A stretch of DNA of 64,000 nucleotides from Pseudomonas sihuiensis (GCF_900106015.1 NZ_LT629797.1:2728001-2792000); one strand, 5' to 3'; shown: positions 46,721 through 58,202, counted from the first letter of the stretch. The notes: generated from the sequence alone by a model not told the origin. Translations and numbers: made by a program.

Positions 46721-47062
46721 TTAATGCGGCGCTTCAGCCGCGTGATTCAGCGAATACTTGGGAATCTCGACGGTGAGATCTTCCTCGCCAACGATGGCCT
46801 GACAGGCCAGGCGCGACTGAGCCTCAAGCCCCCAGGCCTTGTCCAGATAGTCCTCTTCCAGCTCGTCGGCCTCGTTCAGCGAGTCGAAACCTTCACGTAC
46901 GATGCAGTGACAAGTGGTGCAGGCACAGACACCGCCGCAGGCGCTTTCCATCTCGATATGGTGCTCGTGCGCCAACTCAAGAATGGAAATGCCAGGCTCG
47001 GCCTCGACCACCAGGCCATCCGGGCAGAATCGCTCGTGAGGCAGAAAAATTACCTGCGGCAT
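46721..47062 (-). CDS. fdx: ISC-type [2Fe-2S] ferredoxin
   Basis: 113 residues. Cluster ligands Cys42, Cys48, Cys51 (ACGGVCACTTCHC) and Cys87 (LACQA). Supplies electrons to cluster assembly on IscU. ATG 47062 is preferred; a TTG directly before it is in frame. Confidence 0.96.
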   Translation of the reverse strand: MPQVIFLPHERFCPDGLVVEAEPGISILELAHEHHIEMESACGGVCACTTCHCIVREGFDSLNEADELEEDYLDKAWGLEAQSRLACQAIVGEEDLTVEIPKYSLNHAAEAPH

Positions 47063-47065
47063 CAA

Positions 47066-48931
47066 TTATTCCTCGATCTCATTCAGATTGCGCCCGGCCA
47101 GCGCAGCTTTTACCGTCGAATCCAGGCGGCGGGCCGCGAACGCATCGGTTACCTGGGACAGTCGCTTGGTCTGCCGCTCGATGGCCAGACCATCATTGCT
47201 CGCAAGCAGGTCGCGCAACTCCTGCACCTCCAGCTCGATGACCTGGCGCTCCTCGGCATCCAGCAAGCGCTCGCCATCGGCCTGCAGCGCTGCTTCGACC
47301 GCCTCGATCAGACGCTGACCATCGACCTGCTGCTCACGCAGCGCGCGCGCAGCCTTGTCACCTCCAGCGTTCTGGAAGGAGTCCTGCAGCATGCGTGCAA
47401 TTTCGCCATCGGTCAGACCGTAAGATGGCTTGACCTGAATGCTCGACTCGATGCCGGAGCTCAGCTCACGCGCCGCGACACTGAGCAGACCGTCCGCATC
47501 GACCTGGAAGGTCACGCGGATCTTCGCAGCCCCCGCCACCATCGGTGGAATGCCGCGCAACTCGAAACGCGCCAGGGAGCGGCAATCGGCGATCAGCTCA
47601 CGCTCGCCCTGCAGCACGTGAATCATCATGGCCGTCTGGCCATCCTTGTAAGTGGTGAACTCCTGCGCACGCGCCACAGGGATGGTGGTATTACGCGGAA
47701 TCACCTTCTCCATCAGCCCGCCCATGGTTTCCAGGCCGAGCGACAGGGGTATCACGTCCAGCAGGAGCAACTCCTCACCATCGTCACGCTGATTGCCGGC
47801 CAGAGCATCGGCCTGGATCGCAGCACCAATGGCCACCACCTGATCCGGATCGATATTGGTCAGCGGCGCACGACCGAACAGCTCGCCTACAGCCTCACGC
47901 ACACGCGGCACGCGGGTGGAGCCACCGACCATGACTACCGCACCAACCTCTTCCAGCTCGACACCGGAATCACGCACGGCGCGACGACAGGCCTTGAGAC
48001 TGCGCGCCACCATCGGCTCGATCAGCGCCTCGAACTGCGTGCGCGACAACGAACCACGCCACTCACCATGGCTCAGCTCGACACTATCGGCATCCGTCAG
48101 CCCTTCTTTGGCCACACAGGCAGTCTGCAGCAGGCTGCGCTGGGTCGCCGGGTCGAGATCACTGGAAATACCGGCTTGCTGGATGATCCAGTCGGCCACG
48201 GCATGATCGAAGTCGTCACCACCCAGCGCGCTGTCGCCGCCGGTAGCCAGTACCTCGAACACACCACCGGTCAGACGCAGGATGGAAATGTCGAAAGTGC
48301 CGCCACCCAGGTCATAAATGGCGACTACGCCCTCTGCTTTCTGATCCAGGCCATAGGCGACTGCAGCAGCAGTGGGCTCGTTGAGCAGACGCAGAACCGT
48401 AAGACCGGCCAGGCGCGCAGCATCCTTGGTGGCCTGACGCTGAGCGTCATCGAAATAAGCTGGAACGGTAATCACCGCACCGACCAACTCACCGCCCAAG
48501 GTCTGTTCAGCACGCAAGCGCAGGGTCTTGAGAATTTCCGCCGAGACTTCGACCGGGCTCTTCGCCCCCTGCACGGTCTCGATGAAGGGCATATGCGACT
48601 CGCCCACCGCGAAGCGGTAAGGCATCTGCTCGCCGAGCTGATGTACGTCGGCGATACCGCGCCCCATCAGGCGCTTGACCGACAGCACGGTATTGAGCGG
48701 ATCGCTGGCGGCCGCCAGCTTGGCCGACTCGCCGACCTCGATGCTTCCAGCGTGGTAACGCACGGCAGACGGCAGGATGACCTTGCCATCATCGTCAGCC
48801 AAGGGCTCAGCCAGGCCGCTGCGCACAGCGGCAACCAGCGAGTTGGTGGTACCCAGGTCAATACCCACTGCCAGACGACGCTGGTGCGGTTGCGGGCTCT
48901 GCCCGGGCTCGGCGATCTGCAATAAGGCCAT
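47066..48931 (-). CDS. hscA: Hsp70-type chaperone HscA
   Basis: 621 residues. ATPase domain ([12 protein letters not shown] near residue 24, [12 protein letters not shown]) and peptide-binding domain with helical lid. With HscB it releases clusters from IscU by binding the LPPVK motif. 3 bp from the fdx start, and 45 bp from the hscB stop. Confidence 0.97.
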   Translation of the reverse strand: MALLQIAEPGQSPQPHQRRLAVGIDLGTTNSLVAAVRSGLAEPLADDDGKVILPSAVRYHAGSIEVGESAKLAAASDPLNTVLSVKRLMGRGIADVHQLGEQMPYRFAVGESHMPFIETVQGAKSPVEVSAEILKTLRLRAEQTLGGELVGAVITVPAYFDDAQRQATKDAARLAGLTVLRLLNEPTAAAVAYGLDQKAEGVVAIYDLGGGTFDISILRLTGGVFEVLATGGDSALGGDDFDHAVADWIIQQAGISSDLDPATQRSLLQTACVAKEGLTDADSVELSHGEWRGSLSRTQFEALIEPMVARSLKACRRAVRDSGVELEEVGAVVMVGGSTRVPRVREAVGELFGRAPLTNIDPDQVVAIGAAIQADALAGNQRDDGEELLLLDVIPLSLGLETMGGLMEKVIPRNTTIPVARAQEFTTYKDGQTAMMIHVLQGERELIADCRSLARFELRGIPPMVAGAAKIRVTFQVDADGLLSVAARELSSGIESSIQVKPSYGLTDGEIARMLQDSFQNAGGDKAARALREQQVDGQRLIEAVEAALQADGERLLDAEERQVIELEVQELRDLLASNDGLAIERQTKRLSQVTDAFAARRLDSTVKAALAGRNLNEIEE

Positions 48932-48976
48932 GGTCTTCTTGAAGTCATCAGGCAGGCTGCCGTGGCAACCTACAGG

Positions 48977-49498
48977 TTAATCGTCGAGGCGCTCTTCTAA
49001 CTGGCGCACTTCATGGGAGAGCTTGTCGAGGAACTGCATGCGGCGCATCAGGCGCTCGGCCTCTTCACGGCGAGCTTCGTCATCCCAGCAAGCAGCGAAG
49101 CGCTCGTTGAGCTGCTCCTGCGCTGTTTTCAGACGACGCTTGAAAGCGGCGACACCGGCCAGATCGGCACCGTCCTGCAGTTCTTCCAGCTCTTCGCGCA
49201 GCTGCATCTGCTGCAGAAGGAAATCCGGATCCTGCACCGTCACTTCCAAGGGCAGCTCGGGGCCACGCATCGCAAGCAGGTAGCGCGCACGCTGAGACGG
49301 CGTTTTCAGAACCTGATACGCCTCGTTGAGGCAGGCCGAGCGCTCAAGCGCTATGCGCTGCTCACGCTCACCGGCATCGGCGAAACGATCCGGATGAACC
49401 TGACGCGCCAGCTCACGGTAGCGGACAGCCAGCTGCTCCAGATCGAGGCGAAAGCTCGGCTGCAGGTCGAACAGGGCGAAATGACACGGATTACCCAC
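48977..49498 (-). CDS. hscB: J-domain cochaperone HscB
   Basis: 173 residues. N-terminal J domain with QVHPDRFA (HPD motif) and C-terminal three-helix bundle that binds IscU. Stimulates HscA ATPase. Confidence 0.96.
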   Translation of the reverse strand: MGNPCHFALFDLQPSFRLDLEQLAVRYRELARQVHPDRFADAGEREQRIALERSACLNEAYQVLKTPSQRARYLLAMRGPELPLEVTVQDPDFLLQQMQLREELEELQDGADLAGVAAFKRRLKTAQEQLNERFAACWDDEARREEAERLMRRMQFLDKLSHEVRQLEERLDD

Positions 49499-49507
49499 GA
49501 GAATGCC

Positions 49508-49831
49508 TCAAACGTTGAAGCTTTCGCCGCAACCGCATTCGCCGCGCACGTTGGGGTTGATGAACTTGAAGCCCTCGTTGAGGCCTTCCTTGACGAAGTC
49601 CAATTCAGTGCCATCGAGATAGACCAGGCTCTTGGGATCGATGATCACCTTGACGCCATGGCTCTCGAATACCTGATCCTCTGCCGCCAGCTCATCGACG
49701 AACTCGAGCACGTAGGCCAGGCCGGAGCAACCGGTAGTGCGCACACCCAGGCGAATACCCTCACCCTTGCCGCGCCCTTCAAGAGAGCGTTGCACGTGGC
49801 GGGCAGCTGCTTCAGACATGGTGATGGCCAT
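49508..49831 (-). CDS. iscA: A-type Fe-S carrier IscA
   Basis: 107 residues from ATG 49831 ([20 protein letters not shown]). The three conserved cysteines are in TTGCSG and ECGCGES. Longer frames upstream overlap iscU and are not conserved. Confidence 0.96.
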   Translation of the reverse strand: MAITMSEAAARHVQRSLEGRGKGEGIRLGVRTTGCSGLAYVLEFVDELAAEDQVFESHGVKVIIDPKSLVYLDGTELDFVKEGLNEGFKFINPNVRGECGCGESFNV

Positions 49832-49844
49832 TACAAACCTCGTA

Positions 49845-50231
49845 TCAGAGCAAGCCTTTCTTCTGCTTGTAGTCGCGCACAGCGGCCTTGATGGCATCTT
49901 CGGCGAGCACGGAGCAGTGAATCTTAACCGGCGGCAACGCCAGTTCTTCGGCGAGCTGGGTGTTCTTGATGCTTTCGGCCTCATCCAGGGTCTTGCCCTT
50001 CATCCACTCGGTAGCGAGGGAGCTGGAGGCGATAGCGGAACCGCAACCGTAGGTCTTGAACTTGGCGTCTTCGATAACGCCGCTCTCGTTGACCTTGATC
50101 TGCAGGCGCATCACGTCGCCACAGGCCGGCGCACCGACCATGCCGGTGCCGACATCCGGATCTTCGGCATTGAGCTTGCCGACGTTACGCGGATTTTCGT
50201 AGTGGTCGATGACCTTGTCACTGTAAGCCAT
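49845..50231 (-). CDS. iscU: Fe-S scaffold IscU
   Basis: 128 residues. Cluster cysteines in [21 protein letters not shown] and [11 protein letters not shown], and the HscA-binding LPPVK at 99-103. Confidence 0.98.
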   Translation of the reverse strand: MAYSDKVIDHYENPRNVGKLNAEDPDVGTGMVGAPACGDVMRLQIKVNESGVIEDAKFKTYGCGSAIASSSLATEWMKGKTLDEAESIKNTQLAEELALPPVKIHCSVLAEDAIKAAVRDYKQKKGLL

Positions 50232-50304
50232 GTTGTACTTCCTCTCTCATCAGGTGCCGCTCTTCAGGTGGGACCGCCCATCGAGCGATCCGCCTCGGCA
50301 GCTA

Positions 50305-51519
50305 TCAGTGTGCTGCCCATTCCACGGAGGAAATGTCGACACCTTCTTTGAACATATCCCACAGGGGCGACAGTTCGCGCAGCTTGTCCACGGCCTCACG
50401 GACCTTGGCAGCGGCGTAGTCGACCTCTTCTTCGGTGGTGAAACGACCGAAGGTGAAGCGAATCGAGCTATGCGCCAGTTCATCGTTGCGGCCCAGGGCA
50501 CGCAGCACGTAGGACGGCTCCAGGGAAGCCGAGGTGCATGCCGAACCGGACGATACGGCGAGATCCTTGAGCGCCATGATCAGCGACTCACCCTCGACGT
50601 AGTTGAAACTCAGGTTGAGGTTGTGCGGCACGCGAGCAGTCAGACTGCCATTCACGTACAGCTCCTCCATATCTTCCAGCTGGCGGTAGAAACGATCACG
50701 CAGAGCGGCGATACGCTGATTCTCTGCAGCCATTTCTTCCTTGGCGATGCGGAACGCTTCACCCATGCCGACGCACTGGTGAGTGGCCAGGGTACCCGAG
50801 CGCATACCGCGCTCGTGACCGCCACCGTGAGTCTGCGCTTCCAGACGTACGCGCGGCTTGCGGCGAACGTAAAGAGCACCGACGCCCTTGGGACCATAGG
50901 TCTTGTGCGCGGAGAAAGACATCAGGTCGACCTTCATCTTCTCCAGGTCGATTTCCACCTTGCCGGTGGACTGCGCCGCATCGACATGCAGCAGTACGCC
51001 GCGCGAACGAGTCAGCTCGCCGATGGCGGCGATGTCGTTGATGGTGCCGATTTCGTTGTTGACGTGCATGACCGACACCAACACGGTGTCTTCACGCAGC
51101 GCGGCTTCGACCATGGCCGGCGTAATCAGGCCATCCTCGCCCGGATCCAGATAGGTCACTTCGAAACCTTCGCGCTCAAGCTGGCGAGTGGTATCCAGTA
51201 CCGCCTTGTGCTCGATCTTCGAGGTGATGATGTGTTTGCCCTTGCTGGTATAGAAGTGCGCAACACCCTTGATTGCCAGGTTATTGGACTCGGTTGCACC
51301 GCTGGTCCAGACGATCTCGCGCGGGTCGGCATTGACCAATTCGGCGACCTGGCGACGTGAATTTTCCACAGCTTCTTCGGCCTTCCAGCCGAACACATGG
51401 GAGCGCGAAGCCGGGTTGCCAAAGTTACCGTCGACCAGCAGGCATTCACTCATCTTCTGCGCAACACGCGGATCTACCGGCGTGGTGGCGGAATAATCGA
51501 GGTAAATGGGCAATTTCAT
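50305..51519 (-). CDS. iscS: Cysteine desulfurase IscS
   Basis: 404 residues from ATG 51519 ([19 protein letters not shown]). PLP lysine in [12 protein letters not shown] and catalytic-loop Cys in [17 protein letters not shown]. Provides sulfur for Fe-S clusters and thiolated tRNA. Confidence 0.98.
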   Translation of the reverse strand: MKLPIYLDYSATTPVDPRVAQKMSECLLVDGNFGNPASRSHVFGWKAEEAVENSRRQVAELVNADPREIVWTSGATESNNLAIKGVAHFYTSKGKHIITSKIEHKAVLDTTRQLEREGFEVTYLDPGEDGLITPAMVEAALREDTVLVSVMHVNNEIGTINDIAAIGELTRSRGVLLHVDAAQSTGKVEIDLEKMKVDLMSFSAHKTYGPKGVGALYVRRKPRVRLEAQTHGGGHERGMRSGTLATHQCVGMGEAFRIAKEEMAAENQRIAALRDRFYRQLEDMEELYVNGSLTARVPHNLNLSFNYVEGESLIMALKDLAVSSGSACTSASLEPSYVLRALGRNDELAHSSIRFTFGRFTTEEEVDYAAAKVREAVDKLRELSPLWDMFKEGVDISSVEWAAH

Positions 51520-51549
51520 TAGGTTTCTCCTATCAGGCAAACGCCCTGC

Positions 51550-52041
51550 TCACTCGATGGCAGACGCTTCAATCTTATCCAGGCGCGGCGTCCTGCCATT
51601 GCAGCGGCGCTGATCCTGGCGCAACGCGACCTCTTGAACCTCACGGCGCGCGACCAGATCGGCCAGGCTGATGCCACTGAGGAACTCATGAATCTGCTGA
51701 CTGAGATCGCACCACAGGTGATGGGTCAGACAGGTGTCGCCAGAATGGCAATCGCCTTGCCCCTGGCAACGCGTGGCATCTACCGACTCGTTGACCGCAT
51801 CGATCACCTGAGCCACCTGAATGCCGCGCATGTCACGCGAAAGCTGATAGCCGCCACCTGGCCCGCGAACACTGGAAACCAGACTGCCACGGCGCAGCTT
51901 GGCGAACAGTTGCTCGAGATAAGACAGGGAGATGCCCTGCCGCTCGGATATATCGGCCAGGGAAACGGGACCGTGCTGTGCGTGCAGCGCCAGATCCAGC
52001 ATGGCGGTAACGGCGTAACGGCCTTTGGTGGTCAGTCGCAT
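51550..52041 (-). CDS. iscR: Fe-S sensing regulator IscR
   Basis: 163 residues from ATG 52041 ([20 protein letters not shown]). Rrf2-type winged helix with three cluster cysteines in [18 protein letters not shown]. With a [2Fe-2S] cluster it represses its own operon; a matching box lies upstream at 52081. Confidence 0.97.
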   Translation of the reverse strand: MRLTTKGRYAVTAMLDLALHAQHGPVSLADISERQGISLSYLEQLFAKLRRGSLVSSVRGPGGGYQLSRDMRGIQVAQVIDAVNESVDATRCQGQGDCHSGDTCLTHHLWCDLSQQIHEFLSGISLADLVARREVQEVALRQDQRRCNGRTPRLDKIEASAIE

Positions 52042-52080
52042 GGCTCTACCACGAATCACTGAATTGCGGCGAAGTATGCA

Positions 52081-52105
52081 ATTTCCGAGTATTTAAGTCA
52101 ACTAT
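52081..52105 (-). promoter_or_regulatory. IscR type 1 box overlapping the iscR promoter
   Basis: Read leftward it is ATAGTTGACTTAAATACTCG plus GAAAT, close to the E. coli iscR site (ATAGTTGACCAATTTACTCG...). Its TTGACT can serve as the -35, with CATACT 17 bp downstream as the -10, so bound IscR would block the polymerase. Confidence 0.8.
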
Positions 52106-52177
52106 AAGACCGATTGATTTACTCAGGATTGACCGCAAAAAGAGGCGGCATGATAGCAAATGCCGCCTCTGCGCGCA

Positions 52178-52957
52178 TCAGGCGGCAGGCTTGTCGCCCT
52201 GCCCCTTGCACACCTCGGCGAAGTCTTCATCGCGCAATGCAGGCAGGGCCTTGGCGCGGTAGCCGCAATCCATCGAGGCCAGTGCCTTGCTGACATCCTC
52301 GAGCCGACCATCTACAGCATGCAGATGATCGAGCAGTTGGCCGATGGCACGCGCCACCGGGTCGGGCATATCCTGACCGACGCCGTAGGCATCGAAACCG
52401 ATCTTCTCGGCCATGGCCTGGCGCTTGGCCTCCTGCTCGTCGTCGGACTTGACGATGATCTTGCCAGGAATGCCCACCGCAGTCGCACCCGCCGGCACAG
52501 CCTTGGTCACCACCGCATTGGAGCCGATCTTGGCACCCGCACCGACAGTGAACGGCCCCAGCACCTTGGCCCCGGCACCGACCACCACACCGTCCTCCAG
52601 AGTGGGATGGCGCTTGCCCTTGTTCCAGCTGGTACCACCCAGCGTCACCCCTTGATAGAGCGTGACGTCATTGCCGATCTCGGCGGTCTCGCCAATCACG
52701 ATACCCATGCCGTGATCAATGAAGAAGCGACGCCCGATCTTCGCCCCCGGATGAATCTCGATACCGGTCATCCAGCGCCCGAAATTGGACACCACGCGCG
52801 CCAGCCACTTCCAGCCCGAACGCCACAGCGCATGCGCCACACGATGCAACCACACGGCGTGCAGCCCCGGATAGCAGGTCACCACCTCGAAGGCATTACG
52901 CGCTGCCGGATCACGGTGAAAAACGCCCTGGATATCTTCTCGAATGCGTTCAAACAT
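52178..52957 (-). CDS. cysE: Serine O-acetyltransferase
   Basis: 259 residues from ATG 52957 ([21 protein letters not shown]). Left-handed beta-helix of hexapeptide repeats ([44 protein letters not shown]). Makes O-acetylserine for cysteine synthesis, upstream in logic of the neighbouring isc genes. The start overlaps the stop of trmJ by 8 bp. Confidence 0.96.
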   Translation of the reverse strand: MFERIREDIQGVFHRDPAARNAFEVVTCYPGLHAVWLHRVAHALWRSGWKWLARVVSNFGRWMTGIEIHPGAKIGRRFFIDHGMGIVIGETAEIGNDVTLYQGVTLGGTSWNKGKRHPTLEDGVVVGAGAKVLGPFTVGAGAKIGSNAVVTKAVPAGATAVGIPGKIIVKSDDEQEAKRQAMAEKIGFDAYGVGQDMPDPVARAIGQLLDHLHAVDGRLEDVSKALASMDCGYRAKALPALRDEDFAEVCKGQGDKPAA

Positions 52958-53738
52958 CAGACTTCCCCTGCTTGTGAGGCTCTCCACGCACGGCCTTCTC
53001 TGTCTCGGTAAGGATGCCGCGCAGGATATTCATCTCCAACTTGCTCACCGCACTGCGCCCATAAAGCCGACGCAGGCGAGTCATCAGGTGCCGCGGCTTC
53101 TGCGGATCGAGAAACCCGATCATCACCAGCACGCGCCGCAAATGACCGTAGAAAGACTCCAGCTCATCCGCCGTCGCCGCCTGGGAGTTGAGCATGGCCG
53201 TAGCCTCCAGCTTCTCTACCTTGGTCGGCAGATTCTGCGCCGTGAGCCACGCCATACGAACTTCATAGGCCAGCACCTGCACCGCCGCCGCCAGATTCAG
53301 CGAACTGAACTCGGGATTGGACGGGATATGCACGTGATATTGACATCGCTGCAGCTCCTCATTGGTCAAGCCGGCGTACTCACGCCCGAACACCAACGCC
53401 ACTTCGCCGCCAGCAGCGGCCTGCTCGCAACTGGTCACGCCGCACTCGCGCGGATCCAGCAGCGGCCAGGGAATACGCCGATCGCGAGCACTGGTGCCGA
53501 TCACCAGACTGCAACCGACCAGCGCCTCTTCAAGACTACCGACAACCTGTGCAGCATCCAGCACATCGGTCGCGCCGGATGCGCGCGCCACAGCGTCGCC
53601 ACTGGGAAAATCCTCTGGCTCGACCAGCACCAGACGCGACAGACCCATGTTTTTCATCGCCCGCGCCGCGCCGCCGATATTGCCCGGATGACTGGTGCCC
53701 ACCAAAACCACGCGAATATTGTCCAGCAACGCAGACAC
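52950..53738 (-). CDS. trmJ: tRNA (Cm/Um32) methyltransferase TrmJ
   Basis: 262 residues. SPOUT fold with the N-terminal [36 protein letters not shown] and [14 protein letters not shown] knot motifs. 2'-O-methylates position 32 of several tRNAs. Divergent from suhB (136-bp gap). Confidence 0.95.
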   Translation of the reverse strand: MSALLDNIRVVLVGTSHPGNIGGAARAMKNMGLSRLVLVEPEDFPSGDAVARASGATDVLDAAQVVGSLEEALVGCSLVIGTSARDRRIPWPLLDPRECGVTSCEQAAAGGEVALVFGREYAGLTNEELQRCQYHVHIPSNPEFSSLNLAAAVQVLAYEVRMAWLTAQNLPTKVEKLEATAMLNSQAATADELESFYGHLRRVLVMIGFLDPQKPRHLMTRLRRLYGRSAVSKLEMNILRGILTETEKAVRGEPHKQGKSDV

Positions 53739-53874
53739 TCTCAGAAATCTTCAGGGGGCAACGATCTTACCCAAGCCCTTCGATTAATGCCATGCAGCGT
53801 ACAGACGGCGCTTCATCGGCAACGGTTTTCTGCTAACATGGCCGGCTTTCTTTAACGCCCCAGGTGAACCTCCC

Positions 53875-54690
53875 ATGCAGCCCATGCTGAATATCGCCCT
53901 GCGCGCCGCTCGCAGCGCCGGTGAAATGATCTTTCGCTCCATCGAGCGCCTGGACGTCATCTCGGTAGACGAGAAGGATGCCAATGATTACGTCACCGAG
54001 GTCGACAAGGCCGCCGAGTTGATGATCGTCCAGGCCATTCGCAAGGCCTACCCGACCCACAGTTTCCTGGGTGAAGAAGGCGGCGTGCTGGAAGGCAGTG
54101 GCGACGGCGCCGACTACCAGTGGATCATCGACCCGCTGGACGGCACCACCAACTTCATCCGCGGTGTTCCGCACTTCGCCATCAGCATCGCCTGCAAATA
54201 TCGCGGCCGCCTTGAGCACGCTATCGTTCTCGACCCGGTACGCCAGGAAGAATTCACCGCCAGCCGCGGCCGTGGCGCCGCCCTCAACGGTCGCCGCCTG
54301 CGCGTGAGCAACCGCAAGAGCCTGGACGGCGCACTGCTGGGCACCGGCTTCCCATTCCGCAACGAGCAGTTGGACAACCTCGAGAACTACCTGGGCATGT
54401 TCCGCAGCCTGGTCGGCCAGACCGCCGGCGTACGCCGTGCCGGTGCCGCCAGCCTGGATCTGGCTTATGTCGCAGCCGGCCGCTACGACGCCTTCTGGGA
54501 GTTTGGCCTGTCCGAGTGGGACATGGCAGCCGGCGCCCTGCTGATTCAGGAAGCAGGCGGCCTGGTCAGCGACTTCACTGGTGGCCACGAATTCCTTGAG
54601 AAAGGCCAGATCGTTGCCGGTAACACCAAATGCTTCAAGGCCGTGCTGACCGCAATCCAGCCACATCTGGCACCCTCGATGAAGCGCTGA
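53875..54690 (+). CDS. suhB: Inositol-1-monophosphatase / Nus factor SuhB
   Basis: 271 residues. FIG-type metal site: GEEGG, then WIIDPLDGTTNFIRGVPHFA and, near the end, WDMAAGALLIQEAGG. SuhB dephosphorylates inositol phosphates and also joins the rRNA antitermination complex. Closed by the terminator at 54706. Confidence 0.97.
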   Translation: MQPMLNIALRAARSAGEMIFRSIERLDVISVDEKDANDYVTEVDKAAELMIVQAIRKAYPTHSFLGEEGGVLEGSGDGADYQWIIDPLDGTTNFIRGVPHFAISIACKYRGRLEHAIVLDPVRQEEFTASRGRGAALNGRRLRVSNRKSLDGALLGTGFPFRNEQLDNLENYLGMFRSLVGQTAGVRRAGAASLDLAYVAAGRYDAFWEFGLSEWDMAAGALLIQEAGGLVSDFTGGHEFLEKGQIVAGNTKCFKAVLTAIQPHLAPSMKR

Positions 54691-54705
54691 GTTCCATCGA
54701 GCAAT

Positions 54706-54739
54706 AAAAAAACGCCCCGAGGGGCGTTTTTTATTGCTT
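54706..54739. terminator. Bidirectional Rho-independent terminator
   Basis: AAAACGCCCC (to 54718), GA, GGGGCGTTTT, with A-run before and T-run after, serving suhB (+) and the glycine-zipper gene (-). Confidence 0.92.
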
Positions 54740-54746
54740 TGTATTC

Positions 54747-55289
54747 TTACTGAGCCTGCTGCACCAGCACCAGCTCACCTTGCTTGTTGACCGGAATACG
54801 GCTGCCCGGATCACGATCCATGCGCACGGTACCAACCTTCTCGCCCAGCTGATATTTCACGTCATAGCCCACCAGCTTCTCGCTGGTGTCGGTCACGGTA
54901 TTGCAGCGGGTTTCGGTGGTGGTATAGGTATCTCGCTGCTGCATGCCTTCCTGAATCTTGTTGCCGGCGTAACCGCCGCCGACCGCACCAGCCACGGTGG
55001 CAATCTTCTTGCCAGTACCGCCACCGACCTGATTACCCAGCAGGCCACCAGCAATGGCGCCGATAGCAGTGCCAGCGATCTGGTGCTGGTCCTGCACAGG
55101 ACGTTGACGGGTGACAGCCACGTCCTTGCACACTTCCCGCGGCGTTTTCACGGTTTCATTGATCGGGGTTACGGCCAGCACCTCGGCATAGTCCGGGCCA
55201 CGATCGACCAGACTGTAGGTGGCGACGGCCCCACCAGCGGTCACACCCACAGCACCCAGTACGGCACCTACCAACATTGATTTATTCAT
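54747..55289 (-). CDS. Glycine-zipper 2TM-domain envelope protein
   Basis: 180 residues. N-terminal hydrophobic segment (MLVGAVLGAVGVTAGGAVATYSLV), then at about 72-113 a glycine-zipper repeat (GTAIGAIAGGLLGNQVGGGTGKKIATVAGAVGGGYAGNK) of the Rickettsia 17-kDa-antigen/SlyB type, and a soluble C-terminus (YDVKYQLGEKVGTVRMD). No lipobox is visible, so probably membrane-anchored. Function unknown; envelope stress or integrity is usual for the family. Confidence 0.82.
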   Translation of the reverse strand: MNKSMLVGAVLGAVGVTAGGAVATYSLVDRGPDYAEVLAVTPINETVKTPREVCKDVAVTRQRPVQDQHQIAGTAIGAIAGGLLGNQVGGGTGKKIATVAGAVGGGYAGNKIQEGMQQRDTYTTTETRCNTVTDTSEKLVGYDVKYQLGEKVGTVRMDRDPGSRIPVNKQGELVLVQQAQ

Positions 55290-55341
55290 TTTTGTGTCTC
55301 CTAGGCTCGGCGACTCGCGCCCTTCTCCCTGCCTAGGACAG

Positions 55342-55378
55342 CAAAAAGCCGCGACAAGTTCGACTTGCCGCGGCTTTC
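55342..55378 (-). terminator. Rho-independent terminator of secD-secF
   Basis: Read leftward: AAAGCCGCGGCAAG, loop, CTTGTCGCGGCTTTTTGC, 28 bp after the secF stop. Confidence 0.85.
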
Positions 55379-55406
55379 ACTGACTTTCATGAAGCGCGTC
55401 ACAACA

Positions 55407-56324
55407 TCATGGACGACCGTCGTCGGCCTCGGCCTCGGCCACAGGAGGAATCAGATCCTCCACACTAAGCTTCAGCCATACCAGCACCGTGGCGCCGATG
55501 TAGACCGACGAGTAGGTCCCCACCACCACACCGACCAACAGGGTCAGCGCGAAGGCCGCCAGTACGTCACCGCCGAAGAACAGCAGTGCCAGCAGGGCCA
55601 GAGCGGTGGACAACGAGGTCGCGATGGTGCGCAGCAAGGTCTGGGTGATCGAAATGTCGATGTTATCGGTCAGCGAGGTTTTGCGCAGTACGCGGAAGTT
55701 CTCGCGGATACGGTCGTAGATGATGATGGTGTCGTTGAGCGAGTAACCGATCATCGCCAGCACCGCCGCCAGTACCGTCAGGTCGAATGGAATCTGGAAG
55801 AACGCCAGCACACCCAGGGTGATCACCACGTCGTGCACCAGCGAAGCGATCGCACCAACACCAAACTTCCACTGAAAGCGGAAAGCTAGGTAGAGCATGA
55901 TCCCGCCGAGCGCCAGGAGCATGGCGATACCGCCCTGGTCACGCAGCTCTTCACCCACCTGCGGGCCGACGAACTCGACGCGCTTGACCTCGAAGCGCGC
56001 TGCCTCGTCGACCTTGCGCAGCGCAGCCGCGACCTCATTACCCAGATCAGGGGAATCGCCAGCCAGACGCACCAGTACATCCGTGCTGGCGCCAAAGCTT
56101 TGCACCACGGCGTCGGTATAACCGGCCTGGCTCAACTCGGCCTTGATCAGCTCTAGGTTGGCCGGCTGCTCGTACTGCAACTCGATCAGGGTGCCACCGG
56201 TGAAATCCAGGCCGAAATTAAGCCCCTTGGTAAACAGCGCGCCGAGACCAATCAGCGTCAGCACGACCGTAATGGAGAAGGCGATATTGCGGACCGCCAT
56301 GAAACGAATGGTTGACTTGATCAT
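55407..56324 (-). CDS. secF: Protein translocase subunit SecF
   Basis: 305 residues. Six membrane segments with the first periplasmic loop after LNFGLDFTGGTLIELQYEQP; the conserved SLNDTIIIYDRIRENFR in the middle. Works with SecD and YajC to pull secreted proteins into the periplasm using the proton gradient. 9 bp after secD. Confidence 0.97.
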   Translation of the reverse strand: MIKSTIRFMAVRNIAFSITVVLTLIGLGALFTKGLNFGLDFTGGTLIELQYEQPANLELIKAELSQAGYTDAVVQSFGASTDVLVRLAGDSPDLGNEVAAALRKVDEAARFEVKRVEFVGPQVGEELRDQGGIAMLLALGGIMLYLAFRFQWKFGVGAIASLVHDVVITLGVLAFFQIPFDLTVLAAVLAMIGYSLNDTIIIYDRIRENFRVLRKTSLTDNIDISITQTLLRTIATSLSTALALLALLFFGGDVLAAFALTLLVGVVVGTYSSVYIGATVLVWLKLSVEDLIPPVAEAEADDGRP

Positions 56325-56333
56325 GGCTGCACC

Positions 56334-58202
56334 TCAGATCCACAGCTTCTTGAAGTTACGGCCACCGAAGATCAGGTTGACCAGACCACGGGTGAACATG
56401 ATGGCGGTGAACATCGACGTAATGATGCCCAGCGACAGCGTTACCGCGAAGCCCTTCACCGGACCGGTCCCCATGGCGAATAGGATGCCGCCCACCAACA
56501 AGGTGGTCAGGTTACTGTCCAGAATCGCCGAATAGGCACGATCGAAGCCCTCGTGCAGGGCACGCTGCACCGGCAGTCCATTGGCCAGCTCCTCGCGTAT
56601 CCGCGAGAAAATCAGTACGTTGGCGTCTACCGCCATACCCAGGGTCAGCACGATACCGGCGATACCCGGCAGGGTCAGGGTCGCGCCAATGGCAGACATC
56701 AGACCGACCAGCAGCACCAGGTTGAACGCCAGGGCAACGGTCGCCAGCACACCGAAGAAGCGATAGATGGCGATGATGAACAGGGACACGAAGATCATCG
56801 CCCACTCGGTGGAGGCGATACCTTTGGCAATGTTCTCGGCCCCCAGGCTCGGACCGATGGTGCGTTCTTCAGCGAAGTACATCGGTGCCGCCAGCCCCCC
56901 CGCGCGCAGCAGCAGTGCCAGCTCGGACGATTCGCCCTGGCCATTCAGCCCGGTGATGCGGAACTGGCTGCCCAGTGGTGACTGGATGGTCGCCAGGCTG
57001 ATGATCTTCTTCTCTTCCACGAAGGAAGAAATGGCAACTTCCTGCTCGACGCCGTCGATAGTCTGACGCACGTAGCGGGTGACCGGCTTCTGCTCGATGA
57101 AGATCACCGCCATGCTGCGGCCGACGTTGTTGCGGGTGGCGCGGTTCATCAGCTCGCCGCCGTGACCGTCGAGGCGAATGTTCACCTGCGGGCGACCATT
57201 CTCGTCAAAACTGGCCTGGGCGTCGGTCACATGATCGCCAGTGATGATCAGCTCACGCTCCAGCTGTACCGGCGGACGACCTTCCTCACGGAAGCTGAAG
57301 GTCTCGGTGGCGCCACGCGGCGCATTGGGGTCGGCCTGCAGACGGAACTCCAGGCTGGCGGTCTTGCCGAGAATACGCTTGGCCTCGGCAGTGTCCTGCA
57401 CACCCGGCAGCTCCACCACGATACGGTTGGCACCCTGGCGCTGCACCAGCGGCTCGGCCACGCCCAGTTCATTAACGCGATTGCGTACAGTGGTGAGGTT
57501 CTGGCGAATGGAGTACTCACGAATCTCGGCGATCTTCGCCTGAGTCAGACCCAGCTGCAGAATATGCTGGCCGCCACGCTCGACAGTGGTCAGTTCGAAA
57601 TCGCTGTAATCCTTGCGAATCAGGCGCTGCGCCTTGTCCAGCGTGTCGCTGTCGGCAAAGCCGAGCTGAATCCGGCCATTGCTTTCCGGCATGCTGCGGT
57701 AGCGAATACGCTCCTTGCGCAGCAGGCTCTTGATCTCACCTTCATAAACCTTGCGGCGCACATCCAGCGCCTTGTCCATGTCGACTTCCAGCAGGAAGTG
57801 CACACCACCAGACAGATCCAGGCCGAGCTTCATCGGGCTCGCACCCAGGCTACGCAGCCAGTCGGGGGTGGTTTGCGCCAGGTTCAGCGCCACGACGTAA
57901 TCATCGCCCAGCGCACGGCGGACGATGTCCTTGGCCGGCAACTGGTCATCCTGCTTGGTCAGACGAATCAGGCCAGCGCGGCCACGCTCGTCGATGCTGG
58001 CAGCCTTGACGGCAATACCGGCGTCCTGCAGCGCTTTGCTGGCACGGTCGACATCCGCCTGCTCGATGCTCAGCGCCGAGCTGGCGCCGCTGATCTGTAT
58101 GGCAGGATCGTCTGGATAAAGGTTGGGAATGGAGTACACCAGGCCGATTGCCAGAACGGACAAAATCAGCAGGTACTTCCACAGAGGGTATTTATTGAGC
58201 AT
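56334..58202 (-). CDS. secD: Protein translocase subunit SecD
   Basis: 622 residues from ATG 58202 (MLNKYPLWKYLLILSVLAIGL). Conserved LGLDLSGGVHFLLEVD, the P1 periplasmic head, and the membrane domain with AVDANVLIFSRIREEL. Partner of SecF. The frame extended to 58244 lies in repeat DNA and is not used. Confidence 0.97.
   Translation of the reverse strand: MLNKYPLWKYLLILSVLAIGLVYSIPNLYPDDPAIQISGASSALSIEQADVDRASKALQDAGIAVKAASIDERGRAGLIRLTKQDDQLPAKDIVRRALGDDYVVALNLAQTTPDWLRSLGASPMKLGLDLSGGVHFLLEVDMDKALDVRRKVYEGEIKSLLRKERIRYRSMPESNGRIQLGFADSDTLDKAQRLIRKDYSDFELTTVERGGQHILQLGLTQAKIAEIREYSIRQNLTTVRNRVNELGVAEPLVQRQGANRIVVELPGVQDTAEAKRILGKTASLEFRLQADPNAPRGATETFSFREEGRPPVQLERELIITGDHVTDAQASFDENGRPQVNIRLDGHGGELMNRATRNNVGRSMAVIFIEQKPVTRYVRQTIDGVEQEVAISSFVEEKKIISLATIQSPLGSQFRITGLNGQGESSELALLLRAGGLAAPMYFAEERTIGPSLGAENIAKGIASTEWAMIFVSLFIIAIYRFFGVLATVALAFNLVLLVGLMSAIGATLTLPGIAGIVLTLGMAVDANVLIFSRIREELANGLPVQRALHEGFDRAYSAILDSNLTTLLVGGILFAMGTGPVKGFAVTLSLGIITSMFTAIMFTRGLVNLIFGGRNFKKLWI

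Noticed and set aside
46667..48925. 752-codon plus-strand frame opposite iscX, fdx and hscA
   Set aside because: Crosses three conserved genes on the other strand and shows no domain of its own.
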